Program-made: the position numbers and the translations under genes
In this document: positions 58,122 to 64,000 of the stretch, piece by piece
Layout: every line of letters begins with the position of its first letter
Position numbering within the stretch: position 1 is the stretch's first letter
The notes under the pieces: generated by a model
Database searches by the model: none
What the model saw: the letters and a program-made list of their open reading frames with translations, nothing else
What the model was told of the DNA's origin: nothing
Assembly: GCA_032250735.1 (NCBI GenBank)
Contig: JAVVEP010000011.1
Coordinates: 31,661 to 95,660 of the forward strand
From: Gammaproteobacteria bacterium
GTDB taxonomy: Bacteria > Pseudomonadota > Gammaproteobacteria > SZUA-152
Direction of reading: 5' to 3'
Length of the DNA: 64,000 bases

Positions 58122-58822
58122 CCGACTGTCTCCGCAGGGTGCTGTTGTGTCGTGTCACTCTCGATCGCGCCGTCCACCATGTGCAGGCGTCGGTGGGCGC
58201 GCCGGCCCAGCGACTCGTCATGCGTGACCACCAGCAGGGTGAGCCCGTTGGCGTTGAGCTGTTCGAGGATCTTCACCACCTCGATACCGGAGCTGCTGTC
58301 GAGATTGCCGGTCGGCTCATCCGCCAGGATCAGCGCCGGGTTGATGACCGTGGCCCGGGCGATGGCGACACGCTGCCGCTGGCCGCCGGAGAGCTGGTCG
58401 GGGCGGTGATGGGCGCGATCGGCGATATCCATCTGTTCCAGCGCCAGCTGCACCTTCTGGCTGCGCTGTTGTTCATCCATGCCGGCCAGCACCAGCGGCA
58501 GGGCGATGTTCTGCGCGGCGGTAAGGCGCGGCACCAGATGAAAGAACTGGAAGACAAAGCCGATCTTTTCGCGTCGCATGCGCGCCTGCTGATGATCGGA
58601 GAGGGTGGTGACGTCCTGGCCGTCTAACTGGTAGTGTCCATCAGTGGGTTGGTCAAGCAGGCCAATCATGTTCAGCAGGGTCGATTTTCCCGAGCCCGAC
58701 GGGCCCATGATGGAGATGTATTCCCCGGCCTCAACCGTCAGGTTGATATCGCGCAGGGCATGTACCTGCTGGTCGCCAACCTGAAACACGCGTTGAATAT
58801 TGTCTAACTGGATAATGCTCAT
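58118..58822 (-). CDS. MacB/LolD-type ABC transporter ATP-binding protein
   Basis: 234 residues: Walker A GPSGSGKST, Q-loop, signature LSGGQRQR, Walker B with ILADEPTGNLD, and the H-loop VVTHD. Length and Walker B extension (GNLD) are those of the MacB/LolD subfamily. It overlaps both the adaptor and the first permease, so the four genes form a tight operon. Confidence 0.94.
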   Translation of the reverse strand: MSIIQLDNIQRVFQVGDQQVHALRDINLTVEAGEYISIMGPSGSGKSTLLNMIGLLDQPTDGHYQLDGQDVTTLSDHQQARMRREKIGFVFQFFHLVPRLTAAQNIALPLVLAGMDEQQRSQKVQLALEQMDIADRAHHRPDQLSGGQRQRVAIARATVINPALILADEPTGNLDSSSGIEVVKILEQLNANGLTLLVVTHDESLGRRAHRRLHMVDGAIESDTTQQHPAETVG

Positions 58823-59961
58823 TCCAGTTTCGCCAGCGCGCCATCCTCCACGCCTTCCCGGTCGACGCTGGTCACCACCTGCTCGCCCAGTTCAAGCCCG
58901 CTGCGAACCTCGGTCAATTTCCAGTTAGCTATGCCGATCTCAATGTTGCGCGCGTGCAACTTCTGGTCCGCGGCGGAAAATACCAGCACGCGATTGCCCT
59001 CCATCACTGCCTCGGTGGGGATGTACAGCACATCGTCACGGGTCTCAAGGATGATCTCCAGATCGGCGCTGTAACCGGCCAGCAGCGTGTCGAAATCCTG
59101 GGGATGGACGAATTCGGCCTCCACATCGACGGTACGGGCCTGCTTTTCGTATTCCAGTACATAGGGCGCAATTCGCCGCACCCGGCCCTCAAAACTCTGA
59201 TTGGAGAAGGCGTCCAGGGTGATGCGCGCCGGCTGCCCCAGCTGCACCTTGGCGGCGTCGACCTCATCGATGGGCGCGGAGATATACAGGCACTGGGTGT
59301 CGATGATATCCACCGCCGGCAGGGTGGGGATGCCGGGCGGCGAGGGGGTGACAAACTCGCCCAGCTCACCGTTGATCTCGGCCACCGTGCCATCAAACGG
59401 GGCGAGCAGTATCGTGCGTTGCAGATTTTTGTTGGCGACATCAATCCGGGCCTGGGCCACACGCCGGGACTCCTGGGTCGCCTCGCAGGCGGCGGCGCGG
59501 GCCCGGGCGTTGCCCGCCGCCCGCTCGTAGTCATCCTCGGAGGCAAGGTTTTGCTGGCGCAGGCTTTTCAGCCGGTTGGCCTCGTGGCGGGCCACCTCGG
59601 CGGTGGTGCAGGCCTCCCTGGCCCGCGCCGCCGCTGCCGCCGCCTCGCGCTCTGCCAGTGTCACCTGGGCGGTGAGATCTTGATTCCACAGGGCTAACAA
59701 TAACTGGCCAGTTTTGACCTGGTCCCCCTGTTTGATGGGCAGCTCGGCGATAAGGCCGCCAACGGAGGGGGTGAGTCTGGCGCGGCGGCAGGCCTCGACG
59801 CTGCCGGCCCGGGTATTGGCCACGCTGGACTGGATACTGCCCCGTTCCACCGTCTGGACCCTCACCAGCACCGGGTTGGGTCGCGACCAGTACCAGGCCA
59901 GGGCGATGGCAATGGCGATAAGCGCGCTAATAATCAGCAGCCGGCGCAGGCGATGAGTCAT
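58819..59961 (-). CDS. HlyD/MacA-type periplasmic adaptor
   Basis: 380 residues: N-terminal membrane helix (LLIISALIAIAIALAWYW), lipoyl half-motifs around VGGLIAELPIKQGDQVKTGQ and ILLAPFDGTVAEINGELGEF, a coiled-coil hairpin rich in Ala (about 95-170) and a beta-barrel domain. First gene of the operon with the ABC ATPase and permeases, the MacA role. The ATG at 59961 has AGGA 7 nt upstream; GTG 59997 is possible. A TolC-type channel is encoded elsewhere (13318). Confidence 0.9.
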   Translation of the reverse strand: MTHRLRRLLIISALIAIAIALAWYWSRPNPVLVRVQTVERGSIQSSVANTRAGSVEACRRARLTPSVGGLIAELPIKQGDQVKTGQLLLALWNQDLTAQVTLAEREAAAAAARAREACTTAEVARHEANRLKSLRQQNLASEDDYERAAGNARARAAACEATQESRRVAQARIDVANKNLQRTILLAPFDGTVAEINGELGEFVTPSPPGIPTLPAVDIIDTQCLYISAPIDEVDAAKVQLGQPARITLDAFSNQSFEGRVRRIAPYVLEYEKQARTVDVEAEFVHPQDFDTLLAGYSADLEIILETRDDVLYIPTEAVMEGNRVLVFSAADQKLHARNIEIGIANWKLTEVRSGLELGEQVVTSVDREGVEDGALAKLE

Positions 59962-60049
59962 CTTGTGGTCCTGTTGCTGTAGGCCGTGGTCAGACACGGC
60001 ATTCTTCTACCAACAGTGTAGCGCAGGCGGCGTTAACAGTGACAGGCTC

Positions 60050-60306
60050 CTAGTGTGGTGCTTCATATAAAACGCACACTCAGACGAGATAGACTTGAGG
60101 TGGGCCCTAAAGATTCTATCTCGCCCTGCGGGAAGCCACTCAAGGCGCGATTGCCGCGTCGCCTAAAGCGCCTACTGTTGGTGCAGACCTTGGAAAGGTA
60201 GCCGACATTCCCGGCGGTCTGCGCCTCGCCTAAAGCGCCTACTGTTGGTGCACTCGCGCCTTGAGTGGCTTTCTAAATGCACGTTTTATATGAAGCACCA
60301 CACTAG
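60050..60306. mobile_element. MITE-like element C with 25-bp perfect terminal inverted repeats
   Basis: Arms 60050-60074 and 60282-60306 are perfect inverse copies starting CTAGTGTGGTGC. The core carries an inner inverse pair (60131-60150 with 60254-60273, one mismatch), a 27-bp exact direct repeat (60159-60185 and 60226-60252), and two smaller hairpins (60085-60093/60115-60123; 60183-60189/60216-60222). No gene. The outer bases CTAG, or TA within them, may be the target duplication. The right end provides the stop codon of the next minus-strand gene. Confidence 0.8.
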
Positions 60307-61031
60307 CGGTTGAGTGAGAGAAGCGTCTCTGTGACGAACGCGCTGACGGTTTTTATGATTTTGTCGAGCGTTTCGCCCAGCGTTGTCCCTAGCGTTTCCC
60401 TCAGTGTTTCGGCGATCGCCCCCAGCGTTGCGCCGAGGCCGGCAAAGTACTCGGTGAAAAACAGCAGGTAGCCCGCCCCGGTGAGCAGCACAACCAGCAG
60501 CACCAGCAGCGCATTCTGTCGCCAGTGGGAGGAGGGTGGCACAAAAACGGCCTCGGCCTCGGCCGGGCGCACGGCCTCGTCCACAGCGGTGTCAATGGAC
60601 TGTTGTTTTGTGCCCTCGATGTTGAGCCCGGACATGCCGAGATCCTGGTATTTTTTCAACAGCGCCTTGAGCTCGGTGGCTGCCTGGGCGTCGGCGGGGC
60701 GCGGGTCACTGGCGGCAGTCCAGCCGGCGTGGTAGACCTTTTCGATCAGCACATAGCGTTTATACAGCCGGGCGTTGGATTCGATCATGCCGGCGGCGCG
60801 CTCGTCGCTGAGCCCAAAGCGGTCGATCAGCAGGCGGCGCAATACGGGCAGGTAGATCTTCTTCGGCGTGTCTGCGCGCCGGGCAATGGCGATGGCGGCG
60901 CCGGTAAAAAACACCGTGCTCAGCAACAGCTGTACCGTGGAGGCGTGGATGTCGCGCATCGACACCCCGCTGAGCTGGTGCTCGGCAAACTGTTGCAAAT
61001 GGTTGGCAAAGGGGCGGGTATCGGTATTCAC
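60303..61031 (-). CDS. Membrane protein of unknown function, stop codon inside MITE C
   Basis: About 242 residues from a GTG at 61031, 9 bp after the LysR stop. The chain has a weak hydrophobic region (VQLLLSTVFFTGAAIAIA), a cytoplasmic helical part, one clear membrane helix (ALLVLLVVLLTGAGYLLFF) and an amphipathic C-terminus with TLRETLGTTLGETLDKIIK repeats. Its TAG stop at 60303-60305 lies in the right arm of MITE C, so the natural C-terminus may have been changed by insertion. I do not recognise a family. It follows LysR in the same direction. Confidence 0.62.
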   Translation of the reverse strand: MNTDTRPFANHLQQFAEHQLSGVSMRDIHASTVQLLLSTVFFTGAAIAIARRADTPKKIYLPVLRRLLIDRFGLSDERAAGMIESNARLYKRYVLIEKVYHAGWTAASDPRPADAQAATELKALLKKYQDLGMSGLNIEGTKQQSIDTAVDEAVRPAEAEAVFVPPSSHWRQNALLVLLVVLLTGAGYLLFFTEYFAGLGATLGAIAETLRETLGTTLGETLDKIIKTVSAFVTETLLSLNR

Positions 61032-61039
61032 ACCCGGAA

Positions 61040-61999
61040 TTAGCGGCTCTGGAAAAGGCGAGCTTGAATCCCGGGTGTCGACAGCTGTTCGATAAACCAC
61101 TGTAGCGCCTTGCCGTGATTGTCGCTGCGCCACACGGCGTAGACGCGCGGGGTGTTGGTGACGCCCTGCACGGATTTAACCACGAGTTGCTGCCGGGCGA
61201 TGGCCTCGCGCAGCCAGTGCTGCGGCAGATAGCCCACCCCCAGTCCCTGGATCTGCGCCTCCAGCTTGCATTGCATGTTCGGCACGGTGAGCACCGGCTG
61301 GCCGGTCAGCAGGCCGATGCTGCGGGGCGGCAGCTCGCGCGAACTGTCGGCTACCGCCACCGCGCGGTATTGCAAAATCTCGCTGCTGCTGATCGGCTCC
61401 GGCATCGCCGCCAGCGGATGGTCGACGGCCACCGCAAACTGCATCTCGAACTCACCCAGCAACAGGCTGCTGTAACCGCCATCGGCCGGGCCATCACCAC
61501 TGGCGCCGATCACTAGATCCGCGCGGTTGGAGATCAGCGCGTCCCAGCTGCCACCGAGCACCTCCTCCTGTAACTGGATCTGTGTGCCCTTGTGGGTGAA
61601 ATGGGGCCGGTCATCCGCAGGGCTGCCGTCGCTCGCCGAGGCCTGCTGGATGAAAAACGTCTCCACCAGGGGCAACAGGGTGGTGATAGGGAAGATGGTA
61701 TCCACCGCAATGCGCAGCCCGGATTCCCAACCGGTGGCGATGCGTTTGACCTGGCCCTCCAGCTCATGCGCCGCGGTCAGTAACTGTCGGCCCTCCTCCA
61801 GCAGGGTGCGGCCCGCCGGGGTCAGTACCGCGCGATGCCCGGCGCGGTTAAACAGCGCCACATCCAGGTCCTGTTCCAGCTTCTGCATGGTGTAACTGAT
61901 GGCCGAGGGCACCCGGAACAGCTCCTCGGCAGCGGCGGCAAAACTGCCGCAGCGGTCAATGGCATCCAGCACGTTGAGGGCGTCGAGGGTCAGTTTCAT
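61040..61999 (-). CDS. LysR-family transcriptional regulator
   Basis: 319 residues: N-terminal winged HTH (1-60: VLDAIDRCGSFAAAAEELFRV, SAISYTMQKLEQDL) and a substrate-binding domain (about 90-300). It is divergent from the pirin gene across a 400-bp gap, the usual position for a LysR activator of a pirin/YhaK-type gene. Effector unknown. Confidence 0.9.
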   Translation of the reverse strand: MKLTLDALNVLDAIDRCGSFAAAAEELFRVPSAISYTMQKLEQDLDVALFNRAGHRAVLTPAGRTLLEEGRQLLTAAHELEGQVKRIATGWESGLRIAVDTIFPITTLLPLVETFFIQQASASDGSPADDRPHFTHKGTQIQLQEEVLGGSWDALISNRADLVIGASGDGPADGGYSSLLLGEFEMQFAVAVDHPLAAMPEPISSSEILQYRAVAVADSSRELPPRSIGLLTGQPVLTVPNMQCKLEAQIQGLGVGYLPQHWLREAIARQQLVVKSVQGVTNTPRVYAVWRSDNHGKALQWFIEQLSTPGIQARLFQSR

Positions 62000-62399
62000 G
62001 GTGCGGTTTCCTGGGTGAGCCTGTCATTTGTCGATGGTTGGTCGATCGGTTGGCGCGTCGGTATACAGCCGGTTTTATTGGTCAGATATTTTGAGCGAGT
62101 CCGGCAAAATGTTCTGCTTTTATCGCCTGCCGGGCCCACTATACTCGTGTTCATGTCACGGCTTTATACCGCTTTTCCTACGGTTATTTGTATGCGGTTA
62201 ATGCAGCCGCCGGCCTGCTGTATCGCTATGCAATGAATCTGAACCGATGTTGCCCCGAGCGGCGAAAATAGCACAAAGCCCGGCCCGTGTGTTGGGGAAG
62301 TATTGAGAGCGGTGTTGAGAAAAGGATTGAGAAAAGAGTTGAGGGCGTATCAAGAGAATCTGTTGCAAGCCGTATCGCGCACAAGAGAGGAGATAGAAG
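62000..62399. other. Divergent LysR-pirin intergenic region
   Basis: 400 bp without a gene. It contains a TATACT at 62140-62145 (possible -10, weak -35) and the 12-bp repeat tract at 62303-62346. A good ribosome site GAGGAG is at the pirin start. No clear LysR box (T-N11-A) could be singled out. Confidence 0.35.
62303..62346 (+). repeat. Degenerate 12-bp tandem repeat
   Basis: Units TTGAGAGCGGTG, TTGAGAAAAGGA, TTGAGAAAAGAG and a partial TTGAGGGC. It lies 50-100 bp before the pirin start. Confidence 0.8.
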
Positions 62400-63116
62400 A
62401 TGTTACAGCTCAGGCCGTCACAGCAGCGGGGAATCGGGGAACACGGTGGCTGGCTGCGCAGCCGTCACAGCTTCTCTTTCGCCGATTATGTGGACCCGCA
62501 GCACATGGGCTTTTCCGCGCTGCGGGTAATCAACGACGATGAGGTCGCGCCTGGCGCGGGATTTCCCCAGCATGCACACCGCGACATGGAGATCATCAGC
62601 GTGGTGTTGCAGGGCAGCCTTGAACACAGGGACAGCATGGGCCACGTCAGCCGGCTGCACGCCGGTGAGGTGCAGCGCATGAGCGCCGGCACCGGCATCA
62701 CCCACAGCGAATACAATCCCTCGCCGGATGAGCCGCTGCGCTTTCTACAGATCTGGATCGTACCCGACCGCCCCGGCATCACCCCCAGTTACGAACAGCG
62801 TAGCCTGCCGGATACCATATCCGAGCCGCTGACCCTGCTGGCCTCCGCCGATGGACAAGCGGGCGCGATGCGGCTGCAACAGGATGCCCGGCTGTATTTT
62901 GGCCGCCTGGCTGGCGGCGCCTCCGTGCAGCGCCGCCTTGATCCGGCGCGAAAATATTATCTGTACGTGATCCAGGCCGGACTACAGGCCAACCGGCAGG
63001 TGCTAAACACCGGTGATGCAGTGTCTATAGTAGAAGAGAGCAAGCTGAACCTGGTGAATGAACTGCCGACCGACAGCAACACGCAAACCGAATTTCTTTT
63101 TTTTGATCTGCCCTAA
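62400..63116 (+). CDS. Pirin-family protein (YhaK-like)
   Basis: 238 residues: bicupin with metal ligands in FPQHAHRDMEI (two His) and GITHSEYN (His, Glu), and a second, metal-free barrel. Pirins are redox-dependent or quercetinase-like. GAGGAG lies 7 nt before the ATG. It is divergent from a LysR gene and followed 62 bp later by a nitroreductase gene. Confidence 0.93.
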   Translation: MLQLRPSQQRGIGEHGGWLRSRHSFSFADYVDPQHMGFSALRVINDDEVAPGAGFPQHAHRDMEIISVVLQGSLEHRDSMGHVSRLHAGEVQRMSAGTGITHSEYNPSPDEPLRFLQIWIVPDRPGITPSYEQRSLPDTISEPLTLLASADGQAGAMRLQQDARLYFGRLAGGASVQRRLDPARKYYLYVIQAGLQANRQVLNTGDAVSIVEESKLNLVNELPTDSNTQTEFLFFDLP

Positions 63117-63178
63117 ACGCCGGCCACAGCGATCATCGGTCCGAGCAGAGAACGACCCCATATTTTCAGGAGAACATG

Positions 63179-63793
63179 ATGCCAAACAAACCCGCCAACA
63201 GTGCCGCACCCATCCATGAGCTCATTGCCCAGCGCTGGAGTCCACGGGCCTTTGACGCCGACCAGACCCTCAACCCACAACAGCTGCTCAGCCTGATCGA
63301 GGCCGCACGCTGGGCGCCCTCCTGCTTCGGCGAAGAGCCATGGCGGTACATTGTGTGTGACCGCGCCCAGGACAGCATCGCCTGGGAAAAATTACGCGCC
63401 TGCCTCACCGAAAGAAATCAACTGTGGGCCGGCAACGCGCCGGTGCTGTTACTGGCCACCAGCGCACCGCTCTTCAGCCACAACGACAAACCCAACCGCT
63501 GGAAACAGTACGACACCGGCGCCGCCAGCGAAAACCTGTGCCTGCAGGCCGCCGCCATGGGACTACAGGCGCATCAAATGGGCGGCTTCGACGTGGATAA
63601 AACCCGCGCCAGCTTCGGCATACCCGAGAGCGTCGACCTCATGGCCGTCATCGCCGTAGGCTACGCCGGCCCGCTGGATAGCCTGCACGAGGATTTCCAT
63701 GAAGCAGAACTCGCAGCGCGGGCACGCAAAGCCATCGGCGAACGCTTCTTTGCCGGCCAGTGGGGTGTAGCATACAAAGGAGATGCGAAGTAA
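63179..63793 (+). CDS. Nitroreductase family (FMN-dependent) protein
   Basis: 204 residues: RWSPRAFD at the N-terminus (FMN phosphate binding), ARWAPSCFGEEPWRYIV, DTGAASENLCLQAAAMGL and the GYAGPLDSL end. Such enzymes reduce nitro compounds, quinones or flavins with NAD(P)H. Start ATG at 63179 (AGGAG 6 nt upstream); an ATG at 63176 is equal. Shares direction with pirin. Confidence 0.9.
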   Translation: MPNKPANSAAPIHELIAQRWSPRAFDADQTLNPQQLLSLIEAARWAPSCFGEEPWRYIVCDRAQDSIAWEKLRACLTERNQLWAGNAPVLLLATSAPLFSHNDKPNRWKQYDTGAASENLCLQAAAMGLQAHQMGGFDVDKTRASFGIPESVDLMAVIAVGYAGPLDSLHEDFHEAELAARARKAIGERFFAGQWGVAYKGDAK

Positions 63794-63818
63794 ACCCTTG
63801 TAGGTCTGGATAGCAGGT

Positions 63819-63932
63819 AGGGTGGGCACTTTTTGTGCCCACGCGGACCAGATTGAAGTCGAAAATCAACGGACGTGGTAAGAGGCATTAATAATCCGCG
63901 TGGGCAAACCAAAAAGACGGGTTGCCCACCCT
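63819..63932. repeat. REP-like compound inverted repeat
   Basis: AGGGTGGGCA (63819-63828) pairs with TGCCCACCCT (63923-63932). Inside, TGCCCACGCGG (63836-63846) pairs with CCGCGTGGGCA (63896-63906). GTGGGCA/TGCCCAC occurs four times in alternating orientation, so it can form two hairpins or one long one. The remaining sequence to 64000 shows no gene. Confidence 0.7.
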
Positions 63933-64000
63933 GCATAGCTATAATCCTGAATCCGTAACTTAAAGCCCACCAACAAAGCATTTGATGCCGTATTTTGCAG

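Overview
The window looks like a piece of gammaproteobacterial chromosome, G+C-rich by eye (not measured). Several gene orders are typical of that class: uvrA / MFS carrier / ssb, pcnB-folK-panB-panC, amgK-murU, and motY next to flgT. A SoxW-like thioredoxin and a cytochrome c'-type protein hint at a Chromatiales-like, facultatively anaerobic or sulfur-oxidising lifestyle; this is inference. Coding is dense with short intergenic gaps. I see no rRNA, CRISPR array, integrase or intact insertion sequence. Mobile DNA is limited to three MITE-like inverted-repeat elements and one REP-like terminal repeat.

Layout. 1-0.9 kb: two tandem small RNAs behind near-identical FNR-type promoters, then an XRE regulator. 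1.2-5.3 kb: YjbQ, a rhodanese, a histidine kinase and an SDR. 5.4-9.3 kb: an ECF sigma / anti-sigma / secreted acidic protein / outer-membrane TPR-barrel locus with two matching ECF-type promoters. 9.4-11.9 kb: amgK-murU (peptidoglycan recycling) and a GacA/UvrY regulator with an 18-bp palindrome in its promoter. 12.1-16.7 kb: two thioredoxin-fold proteins, TolC, a membrane-fusion protein, acylphosphatase, cupin and cytochrome c'. 16.8-21.5 kb (minus): transglycosylase, proS, lipoprotein, nadC, methyltransferase. 21.9-27.5 kb: PstS-like binding protein, GGDEF-EAL protein and hybrid kinase. 27.7-35.9 kb: ankyrin protein, acyltransferase, clpB with a heat-shock promoter, a 28-residue membrane peptide, a DUF3135 protein, a sorted surface protein and a Wzz-like protein. 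36.1-45.4 kb: uvrA, YajR-like carrier, ssb, a frameshifted inositol monophosphatase, MotY and FlgT. 45.4-53.4 kb: PilZ, HTH-receiver protein, Aer-like chemoreceptor, tRNA-Glu, pcnB-folK-dNK-panB-panC, arfB. 53.6-64 kb: an unusual HTH / [2Fe-2S] / ferredoxin-reductase fusion, a second PilZ gene behind a 10-codon leader ORF, a MacB-type ABC exporter, LysR/pirin and a nitroreductase.

Most notable: (i) the duplicated sRNA genes, with FNR boxes at identical distance from an extended -10 and a conserved CCCCCU loop on differing stems; (ii) the DNA-binding / ferredoxin-reductase fusion; (iii) the 28-aa membrane peptide with its own strong ribosome site and terminator; (iv) an inositol monophosphatase broken by one extra TGGC unit; (v) MITE-like elements whose ends touch or provide stop codons; and (vi) recurring 12-bp tandem repeats.
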